Shown here in pieces: positions 10,836 through 20,677 of a stretch of 32,245 nucleotides of DNA (its first letter is position 1; every line of letters begins with the position of its first letter). This stretch comes from Psilocybe azurescens (Eukaryota; Basidiomycota; Agaricomycetes; Agaricales; Agrocybaceae). The DNA lies in the NCBI GenBank assembly GCA_023853785.1, contig JAJIRX010000469.1, forward strand, positions 1 through 32,245, read 5' to 3'. The notes beneath the pieces are model-generated. The model saw nothing but the letters and a program-made list of their open reading frames with translations, had not been told where the DNA came from and made no database searches. Both the position numbers and the translations under genes were made by a program.

Positions 10836-12359
10836 TCACTCCATTTGGGCGGACGAGTTTGGCTGGAACCTGGAACTCGAACTCGAACGTGTATGTGCTT
10901 CTCTGAGATTAAGCACCATCCGGCACGACAACACGACTTGCAGAATAAGAGTAGCCCTGATAATAAACACATAACATTTAATCGTGTTTTCAGTATTGGT
11001 ATTGAATTATGCTGTGTTGGAGGGGGCTTCAACTTCTCAATGACGAGGAAGGAGGTGACTTACGGTAGATTCACAGTGTGTAGCGCCCTCGGCGTGGTGA
11101 GAAACACCACGACGTTGACTGTATTCATGGAGAAAATGAAGAAAAAAAATAATAGGCCATCGCGCCAGATGATGTCGAATAAGCCATGGGTGCCGGATTT
11201 TGTCTGCGTCTTCCACAATCCGTACGCCCTCCACGCCGTCAAACTATAAACGCAAACATTCTAATTAGAGCCACCGCCGATCGCCTCACAAGTGAAGAGT
11301 CTTACAGGAGGGTCACCGTGTCAAAGAGCAAAGGCAGTATCTTTCCAGAAGTTCACTATGTGTTGAATTCGATGGCCCCGGAGGGAATTCACTCACCCAA
11401 ATCGTGATGAGCCAGCCAAATGGACCCATGAGCACACCACACGGTGGTTCGGGTTGGGAGCTCGCAGGCGATGAAACAAGCGGAGGTGGATAGATCTTAC
11501 TGACTGCTATCCCACAAATAACAACTTCTGCCATCAAAAGCGCCAGCAAAGACAACCCAACTGCTTTATGTTGCGAGAAGATCTGCCAACACGTATCAAT
11601 ACTGCTCTTCTCCTTGAAGGGAGATTTCTTTTTTAAAAGAGAATGAATGATACATACTGCGTAAACACGTCCTCCTAAAATCGTCTGGGAGATGATGGTG
11701 GATATCAAACCCCAATAGGTTGGAAGTAGAATAATTCTATTACGATTTTAGTTTGATAAACGGACGTCAGTTTCAGTACGATGCGAGTCGGGTACCCGGG
11801 GAGCCGATAAAGTACTACTACTCACCCTTGCATGTCGCCGGAGTCCACGCCCCGGAGAAACGCCATACAACAAAAGCGAAACTTATAAGCCGTGGATTAG
11901 TAGTAAGCAGCGCAATTCAGCGCAGAGACCCACTTCACAAGTCCAAAACAACGATTTGCTTAAGTAAAGGGTTATCATCAGCCTCTTATCTACCCAGGAT
12001 GATAGGATGATGTTAAGTACCTAAATACAGTGCACTTGAGAACTACAAACGCCCGGGGCAGGGCAAGACGGACTCGTCAGCGCTTGCAAAAGAAGTAGAT
12101 AAAGGTAACCTGCATTCATGGGTCTCCTCCAAATTAACCAATACTCCCGAGGCAAACAAAGAATCATATCCCAGCCAAAGATGCAGAATCTAAGATAGTG
12201 CACGTCAATGTGAGCCGTTTATTCAAGTTCACAAACATAAACTAACGCCCCGACTGTCCAAATCAAAATAGCTTGTCCTTGCTTCTGTTCTACCAGAGCA
12301 TCGTGGGTTATTTCTAGCGGCGATGATACTCCTGTCATTGTTGCGGAGGGGATCGACAT
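10836..12359 (-). CDS. DUF6533-family seven-helix membrane protein
   Basis: Multi-exon minus-strand gene. Start ATG is at 12357-12359 (MSIPSATMTG...). Exon 2 (12110-12189) carries the DUF6533 signature around WDMILCLPREYWLIWRRP. Later exons, all with matching phases, are: a segment reaching 11658 ending GGRVYA; 11397-11582 (hydrophobic, ending GWLITIW); 11306-11340 (35 nt, ILPLLFDTVTLL); 11064-11243 (helix FFFFIFSMNTVNVVVFL); 10836-10956 (LQVVLSCRVVLNLREA, then a Ser-rich tail and TGA). These C-terminal helices match the usual end of such receptor-like fungal proteins. The ligand and function of the family are unknown. The stretch 11660-12110 could not be joined in frame, and the exon 1/2 phase does not fit, so missing bases (as in neighbouring genes) or decay are likely. 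Family assignment is confident; the middle of the model is not. Confidence 0.75.
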
Positions 12360-12840
12360 TCTTTGCGACATGAGGTGATGCAGGAGAGACAGTGGTGACT
12401 GTAGTTTCGCAGGCGAATGTTAGGCGGCTCTTTATGTAGTATTCGATTTGACATTCAACACCACATCATGGTCGCCAAATGGGCAGTGGGCGGATATTAT
12501 GGTGTCAAAACCTAGTATGTATAGACTGAAACGGACTGCTATTTCCAGATCTCAGAGCTGTGTATGGAAGCTCCACTGGTAATTATATATTGGATGGGCG
12601 GTCTATACACATAAAGCAGTTCCTTGATATCCCTCTGCGATGCATGCTGTAATCACGACGAATATAGCCACGTCGTTTCGTTTCTATAAAAGAAGTCGTA
12701 TCTACGCAATACATCAGTCACAAACTCAAAAACATATGACGTAGGAAGAGATGGTTAACACCTCCGGTTATCATGTCCTTCCGTAGTGATAGGCTAGAGT
12801 ACCTCAGCCTCCTAAACAATCCCTCCCCTTTTGGCCACTT
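12360..12840. other. Upstream region of the DUF6533 gene
   Basis: No gene recognised. It should hold the promoter of the minus-strand seven-helix gene. It ends at the TA abutting the TIR element. Confidence 0.4.
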
Positions 12841-12841
12841 A

Positions 12842-12918
12842 CAGCTGCATGCATAACCCTAGGTGCACGGAAAAAATTTCTACTGCGCCTTTGTTTGTAC
12901 AAACAACCGCATTTGGTA
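12842..12918 (+). repeat. Left TIR of the 728-bp element
   Basis: Inverted match to 13493-13569 with only a few differences, including A-run length. Confidence 0.85.
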
Positions 12919-13045
12919 TAACCCAACGTCATTACTCCTGCCAATATCTTCTTTCAGCATGGACTTCGGGTGGTGTGGAGCAACTGGCGGAACCACAACC
13001 CCACTGTAATGGAGAGCGCAAAGGTTGCGTAGTCGTTAGCACCAT

Positions 13046-13198
13046 CTACTCGTAACCGAAAAAGTAATCACCATTAGGTAATCGAACTGTATTTTGACCT
13101 GCTGCTTTAGGGACTGGTTCGCCAGCAGTAACGGCTCCAATGAACTGATCTTTGGCATGAGAGGGAAGCTGGCGACAATCTGTCTTGGCAAATACCAT
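13046..13198 (-). pseudogene. Transposase N-terminal remnant inside the 728-bp element
   Basis: Starts MVFAKTDCRQLPSHAKDQF and continues IGAVTAGEPVPKAAGQ. This resembles the first helices of the helix-turn-helix domain in fungal Tc1-like transposases (pattern K(D/E)xIIGAxxAGxxxxxxA). The frame ends about 15 residues later with no DDE region, consistent with an internal deletion. Similarity is judged by eye and is modest. Confidence 0.45.
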
Positions 13199-13492
13199 TA
13201 TAGCAAGCGAGCATGTGGTAGTGGTTAGAAATGAAGGCAGAAGTGAAGAGGACACAAAATCAATAACGCGTTTATTACATAATATGGTGATTACTTTTTC
13301 GGCTACGAGTACTTGCCCTCACACCTGTAACCACTATGACCTACCACTACATTCCTGAAGCGCAAAAATGGCTGGTTTTGAGAATGTCCCTGCGAGGGAT
13401 GATGGAGAAAGAAATCAAGAAGGCGACACACAGCTTGCATCATAGCTGTGGATCCGGCTGCCACTCATGATCAAACAATGGCGCGTTCGGGC

Positions 13493-13569
13493 TACCAAAT
13501 GTGGTTGTTTGTACAAACAAAGGCGCAGTAGAATTTTTTTCCGTGCACCTAAGGTTATGCATGCAGCTG
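13493..13569 (-). repeat. Right TIR of the 728-bp element
   Basis: Inverted match to 12842-12918. Confidence 0.85.
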
Positions 13570-13924
13570 TAATGGCAGACAATTTCTGCTCAACTGCGCT
13601 GAGACTGCCACATCCCCACTCATCCTTCATTTAACTATCGTCAAGTAACACAATTCAAACCGGAAAGACAAGCGGCGGCGTGAGTACTAGGGAAGCTGTG
13701 CAAATCGTATCAATTTTGAAGTTTCGGCCCCGGAACTCTGTCTGTGAGGAAACGAGATACGTGGTTATGTGCGAATAGCTGAGGCTGGGATGGGAATCTC
13801 GAACAGATTTCATGCTATCATTCTCTATTCATTGATAATTCAACGCGCTTTGGCCTTCCCTAATGTCACAGATCAACTCCACTTCTACCAGCCAACTCCT
13901 GACACTTGGACCTGCACACAATAT

Positions 13925-14167
13925 CTAATCATCTAGCGATACCTGAAGAGGTAAGCATCCTGCCTTTGAGATTGTAGAAAATATTATAGACATGGCCATA
14001 GTTGCTGCGATGGTGTGCACAGACGTTCCATTCATCCCCTCCATTGCACTTCTTTCACGCAATTTCCACAAATCCGCCAGCACTTTGCTGTTCGCATCAA
14101 TAGTCTTCGGGATTAGGGGATCAATTATGTATTGTCGATTTTCTTGCGCATTGTATGTTTCCGACAA
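13925..14167 (-). CDS. Hypothetical protein fragment, unknown family
   Basis: An open minus-strand frame of 80 codons has well-balanced composition (DPLIPKTIDANSKVLADLW, then RERSAMEGMNGTSVHTIAA and a hydrophobic segment near the C-terminus). There is no ATG at its 5' end, so it is probably an exon or a fragment. I do not recognise the family. It lies 127 bp beyond the stop of the HET-like fragment on the same strand and is not obviously spliced to it, because that frame has its own stop. Confidence 0.35.
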   Translation of the reverse strand: MSETYNAQENRQYIIDPLIPKTIDANSKVLADLWKLRERSAMEGMNGTSVHTIAATMAMSIIFSTISKAGCLPLQVSLDD

Positions 14168-14293
14168 AAGTCAAACTTTCATTACTCGTACAACTACTAC
14201 TGATGATTTTTATTCTTAGACCAATCGAGTACTATCAGTGCACTCTTCTGGCGTTTAACAACACAGGTTGGAGATAGTAGACCTCCAACCGAA

Positions 14294-14641
14294 CTAGATA
14301 ATCGAGATTCGATGCACTCCCGCTTTCTTCGTCCAGACTTCTTTGTCGTGTACCCAATCCTCAATATGTTGAGACCAACGTCCTATCCTTTGAAACTTTC
14401 CACTATTTTCCAGCTTCAGCATCAATCCTTGATGGGTAATGTGTGGTTTCGAGTCGTGGTCAAAACGCTCGCTGAACGACCCAATGAAGAGGCAGTAGAC
14501 TGTGCCACCTGTGGAACTCTCAGCAATGGGAGTGTCGTATTCAAGATGCAAGGAGTTGAAAGTGCCATATCGTACAGATAAGACGTTTGCCAAGGATACT
14601 GGCGAAGGGCGAGATGTCTTTGGAACATCTTTTTGGAACAT
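14294..14641 (-). CDS. C-terminal fragment resembling a HET-domain protein
   Basis: A 115-codon frame from ATG 14639-14641 to TAG 14294-14296. The order is a GTVYCLFIGSFSE stretch, then HITHQGLMLKL, a GKFQRIGRW turn and a short acidic or basic tail ending VHRISII. Basidiomycete heterokaryon-incompatibility (HET) proteins often end with just such a 'C(L/F)xxGxF...GL(I/L)L.P...Y.R(I/V)G' module and a terminal I/V-I/V. The catalytic-like HET domain itself, normally several hundred residues upstream, is not present in the sequence before it. It is therefore either a truncated remnant or a last exon with lost partners. The family call rests on pattern memory. Confidence 0.4.
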   Translation of the reverse strand: MFQKDVPKTSRPSPVSLANVLSVRYGTFNSLHLEYDTPIAESSTGGTVYCLFIGSFSERFDHDSKPHITHQGLMLKLENSGKFQRIGRWSQHIEDWVHDKEVWTKKAGVHRISII

Positions 14642-14659
14642 CTTTTAGCAACACAGCAC

Positions 14660-15340
14660 AAAGCGCTCCTTCGATAATAATGTATGAATATATGAGCATG
14701 AGAAAAGTAGTGTGAGACTGCCCATCTCCTTAGCTCAGTTTTTCACGCCAAGCACAGCACTGTGAGGTTTACATGATGTACAGAAGTAGTCAAGAAATTC
14801 TGTTTAACAATGCAACTTCTTTATTATGCCTCGAGGCCTTTCTTTTGGTACTGTGTGTTATGGTCCACGGAAATCAAGGGCCCGATATCAGATAATGGAT
14901 ACCTCCGGGCACTTCATTTTCTTTCTTCTTAAGATGATGAATATTACGACGCTTTTGCTCTGCTTCTCAGAGAGGTCTACCGTATCATGACAACTTCGCT
15001 CTAGGTACACACATACAGCATACATCCTCTTTATCCTCTGCCAAGTTGTGTGTGTATTACTATAGGGTTACTGCCAAGTTATCTTGTCAGACGCCGGTTT
15101 GATGATTCGTGTATGAGCGCAATGGGCCCGCTTGAATTCTTTGGATGCCAAATCGGGCCTATTATTTCTGTGCATTCTATACTTCCTATGGATAATACTA
15201 TGACTAGGCAACCTAAATGAACAAAGACGTGCGTAGAACATATCTCAATATGGCACGGATATATATTGGTTTTTCATCTACGACAATGAAGTTCAGTCGG
15301 AACCCGCACCGTGCTGAAATCTGAGCTATATGTGTAGGTA
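14660..15340. other. Upstream region of the HMG-box gene
   Basis: No gene seen. A tandem TTGGAACATCTTTT-like duplication sits at its left edge (about 14620-14647). The rest is ordinary intergenic sequence leading to the TATA element of the HMG gene. Confidence 0.4.
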
Positions 15341-15344
15341 GCTC

Positions 15345-15356
15345 ATATATATAAAA
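15345..15356 (+). promoter_or_regulatory. TATA box of the HMG-box gene
   Basis: TATATATAAAAG lies about 135 bp upstream of the ATG at 15490. The intervening sequence is pyrimidine-rich (CAACCTTC / CTCGTCC type), as in many fungal 5' leaders. This suggests transcription from about 15380 and a leader of roughly 110 nt. Confidence 0.5.
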
Positions 15357-15489
15357 GCTACCTGAGTCAACAACAGAGGTCGCTGTATTCAACTCTACCA
15401 AGCTCCCAACAACCTTCACATTTATCATCCAAGTTCCTCGAAACTCCTCGCAACCTTCGCATTTCTCGTCCTTCAGCTATTGTCTTATT

Positions 15490-16373
15490 ATGGATAGAGT
15501 CAAAAGACCCCGCAACCAATGGGCACTCTTCCAATCGGCAATGAGGAAATCCGTTGTGGTTCCTCGTATTCTTGGGGAGTCGTCGAAGGATGAATTCGGA
15601 AGAATCATCAAGTACATCTCTCATTTGTGGAGGAATGCATCCGATGATGTGATCGACTACTGGATTGCTCTTGCAGAGCAGGAAAAGGAGAACCATGCAC
15701 AACAAAATCCAGATTATAAGTACAAGCCTCGGCATAGGAGAAGACAAAAAAGGACAGAGGCATTGGGGAGGACGAAGAGACACGACCTAGACGGGGGAGG
15801 AAGAAACGGCGGTCATCCTCAGTCTCGCTGAATGTTAACACAGAAACAGCGTTTCAAGCAGCCCCCGCTCCCTCGTTTCCTTTAAACGAGCTGTATAATC
15901 ACCAGGATTCAAATGCGACGCAGTTAATCTCGGAGGGCGCGTTCAATACAGTCTACTCGAGTCTGCAGGAATACCCCAACACTTTCTTCTCACAGTCTAC
16001 CTCCTCCAACACTCGCTTCCCGAGTCCTGGGAATCCTTTCAACACGGGAGAGCCATCCTTTGAAGTTGCTGACGACTCAACAACTTATCCAATCAACTCT
16101 TCCCTACAGGGATCGTCTGATACATCATCTGGTTTCGGAATACACACTCCAATATCTAACAGACCACTCGCCCCATCTGTTGATCCAGCTTGGATCAGCA
16201 ATCAACATCAGTACTACATGGGACAATCGTCCATCACATCCGACATCAATCAACAACCATACATAAACTACTACACCGACCAAGACTTTAACGACTGGCT
16301 TCAGCTTCACACAGCTCAACAACCGTTAATGGCAGACGGGTTCTCCGCCCTCGTCCAGTTTACCCGTAACTAG
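15490..16373 (+). CDS. MATA-type HMG-box transcription factor (frameshifted in this sequence)
   Basis: Residues ~4-80 form an HMG box of the MATA class: VKRPRNQWALFQ, KYISHLWRNASDDVIDYW, ALAEQEKENHAQ and the typical end NPDYKYKPRHRRRQK. Such boxes bend DNA at ATTGT-like sites in sexual and metabolic regulators. After the basic stretch the frame is lost at an A6 run (15746-15751). The frame one base behind it stays open for about 200 codons and reads as an N/Q/S/Y-rich activation-like tail to TAG 16371-16373. One extra A gives 294 residues. An alternative end removes a 51-bp GTAACT...CCAG intron (16366-16416) and runs to TGA at 16476. The following sequence keeps similar N/Q/W composition, so the C-terminus is uncertain. 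No pheromone or receptor genes adjoin it. Confidence 0.85.
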
Positions 16374-16478
16374 GAAGTCGACAAAGCTGTTGATGTGGTC
16401 ACTGGCCTGGGACCAGTCGGTCCCCAAGACGAAAACTACTCTGCGCAACATGCCATCACGAATGCGAATCAAATATGA

Positions 16479-17482
16479 GCATTGGGAAACAACCAGTGGA
16501 CGGGTGATGATGTTGGGAATCATAACATCTGGTACTGAGCACGGACTCTTTTGCATAATGGAAGTACCCACGAACGGGGACGACTTCTCGTGAGAAGGAG
16601 ACGCCATCACGTGTATTCTGATCCCCATTGTTTTTTGAAGTCGCACGACGACGACTGCACAACCCTTAACCATAAGCTCATTCTTTACCCAATCTCCATC
16701 CTAGCATCACTTTAAATCCCACCCACTCATCACCGAAACTATTGTATATTCCAACATGTAATATACATAGCTCAGCATTACAGATAGAGTAGAACCTTTA
16801 GAAGTGCGAAAAGGGGGTCACCCTTTCGCACTTTCATCGGTTTTCTACGCCCTGGAGACGAGGCGGCACCTCCGCCGCGGACATCACCGCCACTGTCCAC
16901 TATATATTCCTTATATTATCCACTACTAGGCACGACGCACCTCCCTCGAGATTTTATTTCATTTTTGAAAGCTTTATTTACATCGACTTCTTTATGGTAC
17001 TATTTGCACACTTCTTTAGATCTCTAGACTTAAAAAATCGAATTGCATAAATTTTCCATCTTCATTCGCTGCTCTGTTCAAATTCGGTAACGAGTTCAGT
17101 CGCGTCCGAGTCCTCGTAAGACCACGTATCCAACCATTCGCGGTGTTGTCATTTCACGTGACCGTAACACGGCAGTTATAACGCGAACCATGGCACATCG
17201 CACGATCTCTCACGCAACCCTCATGTGGCCACAATGCAAAGGTGGTGCCGGCTCTCTAAAGCACTTTGCCGCCTGATACCTGTCCTCCCTGTTGGAATTC
17301 TTTGTCAATTTGATTCGATCTGATCCAATCTAATTCTCACCCTTTGGAGTCCCACGCAAGGAGCCAGATTTAGTCGATATTTCTGGAAATGGTTTTCAGA
17401 TGCCAAGCATGGGGTACCTACTTAAACACACGTCTTGTCGAAATGCAAAAGTGTTCATCGGATCCCCATCATTGCGCCAACG
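16479..17482. other. Intergenic region between HMG-box and carboxylesterase genes
   Basis: Contains a 115-codon minus-strand frame (16326-16673) overlapping the end of the HMG gene. It looks like nothing known and is probably a shadow. It also holds a strong hairpin at 16802-16833. The promoter of the carboxylesterase should lie in the right part. No clear TATA was found. Confidence 0.4.
16802..16833. terminator. Strong stem-loop 3' of the HMG-box gene
   Basis: AAGTGCGAAA-(A)GGG and CCCTTTCGCACTT can pair as a 13-bp stem with one bulged A and a short GGTCA-like loop. It may be a 3'-UTR structure or a tiny palindromic relic. Factor-independent termination does not apply to fungal mRNA genes, so the type is nominal. 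Confidence 0.4.
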
Positions 17483-19886
17483 ATGTTGCTCGGTACTATC
17501 CCTTACATTCTTGCGACCATAGTTGTCGTAAAGGCTGCGCCCCAGCTCAGTCTTGGGAAAACCACGCTTGTCGGGAGAGATATAACCGGGTTGAAGTTGG
17601 ATTTTTTGGAGGTACATACGACTAAACACATTCTCAAAGTGCGAGAGCTTAAATCTGCTTACTGCTGTTCAAAGGAATTCCTTTCGCCGAGCCGCCCTTG
17701 GGAAACTTACGCCTCAAGCCCCCTGTACTGAAAACAAGGTTGGATGTAGATACATTCGATGCAAGTAACTTTGGAAAAGGTTGTCTCCAGCCCGTAAGTT
17801 ATCAACCTCGATTTCGCCTCCTGTAACCAAGCTGATTTATGATGGTTTAGAGCAGCTCTGTTACAGCTTTCTCGGAAGATTGTTTGACTATCAATGTATT
17901 TCGACCTTCGGGCGTGAAATCGAATGCGAAACTTCCCGTTGTGAGTAGTCCACTCTCAGCATAATACTTCCAAATTGTGAATTCTCACCACGAGTGATCT
18001 TCCCAGCTCTTCTGGACGTAAGACATATACTGCTTGACTGTGGAGTCTATGCCAAAGACATGAACTCTATAGGTACGGAGGAGGATTCCAAGACGGCCAA
18101 GCCTCCATTTACAACGGAAGCGCTATTGTAGCACAAAGTGTAGCCCGGGTAAGCAATCATGTTCACCATTATACGTATCAGTATGTTCACAAACCAACTT
18201 TAGGGAACTCCTCTCATCTACGTCAACTATAATTATCGTCTGGGACCCCTTGGTTTCCCTCAAGGGCAAGAGGGTGTGTGATGGTATCACGCAAAGTATC
18301 GTAATTATACTTACCCCTTTTACGTATAGCTGACAGTCGTGGTGCCTTAAACCTGGCACTGAGGGACCAGTTGGCAGCGTTGGAGTGGGTACAAGCCAAC
18401 ATAGGTATCTTCGGAGGCGACAAAACGAAGGTAACATTCGTATTTCTTCCTGTCTATTATACTGTACTCGACGCAACTCAGGTAACTGTCTTTGGCGAGA
18501 GTGCCGGTGCCATCATGACTGCCATTCTATTTTTGCACTCTCCTCTCGAAAAATTGGCAAGAGCAGCCGTAAGTGACGGCTGCATCTGAAGGATTTTCTC
18601 ATTCATTGATGAAATGTCAAATAGATTCTCGAGTCAGGATCCGCAGCAACGCCTCAGGAGTTCAATGCGGAACGCCGAGAAATAGATTGGCAGAACTTTG
18701 TGGCAGGCGTCCCTTCATGTGCCTCCATTGCTACGAGCGGGAACACGTTCGACTGTTTGAAGGCCGCCAACTCAACAGAGATTTTCTCAGGGGTTATTAA
18801 TGGGCTCGCAAAAGTGACTGAGCTGTTTGGCTATGATCCTACTTTCGATGGACCTAATGGCCTATTCCCCGATATCGCTTCAAAATTCCTCTCTACAGGT
18901 AATTTCGCTCGGCTCCCATTCATAGCTGGCACGAATCTCGACGAAGGTACGCATTGAGATAGTTCAAATTCCATGATGCATAGAGTCTGGACTAAAACCC
19001 ACATATTAGGGACTGCGTTCACACCGACGACCATTCAGTCCACTGCGGAAATTGAAGCCTTCATAGTTTCTGGTTATTCACCACCCATAGTCAGCCCCGC
19101 AGTCTTTGCATCCACAGTCTCAAAGCTGTTGGAGCTGTACCCTGATGATCCTTCCCTTGGATCGCCTTTCAACACGGGCAACCAGACATTTGGCTTTAAC
19201 TCTAATGTAAAACGTGCAGCTGCCCTTAGTGAGTCGCTTGGTTTCTTTCTTCAAAATTTCAATATGACAGGATACTCACATGACAATCTAGTTGGCGACA
19301 TTGGATTCCAGGCCCAGCGCAGGAGCTGGATACAGGCCGCAAGCCGCGTGGGGGTGAAGACATTCGGATATCTCTTCACCCAGCCCCAGCCAAACGCCAA
19401 CCCCACAGAGGGAGGTGCGTAATCAAGTTCCCCAGTTCTCATCCAAACTGCTCATGGTCAGAATCTGAACCTGACCCTTTTCTCTGCTATCGGATTAGTC
19501 ACCCATGGATCTGAGGTCCCGTTCGTATACGGCGCACCCACGGACACCTCTGCGTCTGCTCTGCGCATTAGCGCTGTCATGATCGACTACTGGGTCTCGT
19601 TCGCCACGTCTCTCAATCCTAACGATGGGCACGGTATCCCTCGTAAGTTTTTCCTCCACTCTGCTAGAGCTTGCACCGTATCTGATCGTGCACACTTAAT
19701 ATCCTACCATCATCATCATCGTTCTGCAGGTCCCCACTGGGCACAGTACACCCCGAAAACCAAGTGCTCATGCAACTCAACGGCGCTAACACCACGTTGA
19801 TCCCAGACGATTACCGAAAAGAGCAAATCGCCTTCATCAACTCCGAGCCTGCTGTCTTCCATCAGCGCCGCCGCCGAGCGAACTAG
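17483..19886 (+). CDS. Secreted type-B carboxylesterase/lipase
   Basis: Twelve exons: 17483-17611, 17675-17793, 17851-17940, 18007-18017, 18073-18148, 18204-18273, 18330-18430, 18482-18568, 18625-18946, 19010-19414, 19499-19642, 19730-19886. It starts with a signal peptide (MLLGTIPYILATIVVVKAAP). Family marks are GIPFAEPPLGNLRLKPP, EDCLTINVFRP, the oxyanion-loop YGGGFQDG, the nucleophile elbow FGESAGA (catalytic Ser), the acid in GTNLDEGT and the catalytic His in THGSEVPFVYG. It hydrolyses ester bonds of lipids or other esters outside the cell; the substrate is unknown. Two single-base contractions break it. A T6 run at 17602-17607 leaves the exon 1/2 phase wrong (a seventh T gives LDFFGGIPFAEPP), and an A4 run at 19756-19759 breaks the last exon. 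With both extra bases the exons total 1713 nt, 570 residues, normal for the family. As written it would stop at 19800. Confidence 0.92.
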
Positions 19887-20677
19887 AAAAGGAGATCGCC
19901 TTGCCGAATTAAGCTCAGGGGCAGCTGTGGTTCGATAATCGATGATTGACGATCGTCCTACTAAACGTTAAAAACTCTTCTTTCTTTACTTGTGGCGATG
20001 AGCTATAAATATAAATATTTGTTGATATGAGTGTGCCTTTCTCTGCATGATGATTTGCATGTTCATTCAAAGACTCAGCGTTATGCAAGTACATAAGATT
20101 GGGATATATTGAAATTACTGATTCTACGGTATAAAGTATGTACGTGTACGTTACTTGAAATAAATTATCGCCGAGCCGTATTGCATATCTAACATACGTC
20201 GGGGAAGACTATGGCATGTGTAATGTGTAATGCGTGAAGGTGACATTGAAGAGACCGAAGCCAATAACATGAACTCGAACAATGGAAGGGATTAGAAGCG
20301 GTGCAATATTTGGGGACGTAACGAATCATGAATGTGTGTGTGTGTAAAGATAAAGAGGCAAAGACAAAGGAAGTGGTATGTTGTGGTGTTGGTGGTATTG
20401 TAAAAGCATCAAACAAATATGTAATGTACAGAACAAAAGGAGAACAGTGCCAAGTGTGGGCCAATAACGAACGAAGAACGCGAACCAAGGCGAGATCAAA
20501 AATATAAAAGAGGGACAGCGATGGTCAAAGCGAACACGAAAAAAAAGAGAGGAAAGGAAGGTCATGTACAATAAGAGAGTAAAAACCAGAGACCAAAACC
20601 AAAAAAAGAGAGGGAAAAGGAAAAAGAGACGAGATCAATGCAATACATACTAAACTGTGATTTTCCGCGTCGGCGAG
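19887..20677. other. Convergent intergenic region, purine-rich
   Basis: Lies between the 3' ends of the carboxylesterase (+) and the NT-C2 gene (-). It contains a (GT)6-type microsatellite near 20333-20345 and, from about 20480 to 20640, a strikingly G/A-only-like tract on the plus strand (polypyrimidine on the other). No gene is seen; the frames on the minus strand are low-complexity shadows. Confidence 0.5.

Larger units (their letters stand above)
12842..13569. mobile_element. 728-bp TA-flanked TIR element (deletion derivative, Tc1-like)
   Basis: 77-bp terminal inverted repeats (12842-12918 and 13493-13569) begin CAGCTGCATGCATAACC and include GTGCACGG, a short A-run, CTACTGCGCC and the palindrome TTGTTTGTACAAACAA. 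They are more than 90% identical by eye. TA flanks both ends (12840-12841, 13570-13571). The interior is too short for a transposase but keeps what looks like a helix-turn-helix start on the minus strand. It still has many CpGs, so it looks much younger than the Tc1-like copy at 6867. Confidence 0.85.

Noticed and set aside
10560..11249. 229-codon plus-strand open frame, the longest in its neighbourhood
   Set aside because: It lies antisense to well-supported exons of the DUF6533 gene (10836-10956, 11064-11243) and has no domain-like composition.
10836..16373. A mating-type locus (HMG box plus seven-helix receptor)
   Set aside because: The seven-helix protein is DUF6533, not a Ste3-type pheromone receptor, and no pheromone precursor or homeodomain pair is visible.
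16326..16673. 115-codon minus-strand frame overlapping the 3' end of the HMG gene
   Set aside because: No recognisable content. The plus strand here continues the N/Q/W-rich composition of the HMG protein, a better explanation.
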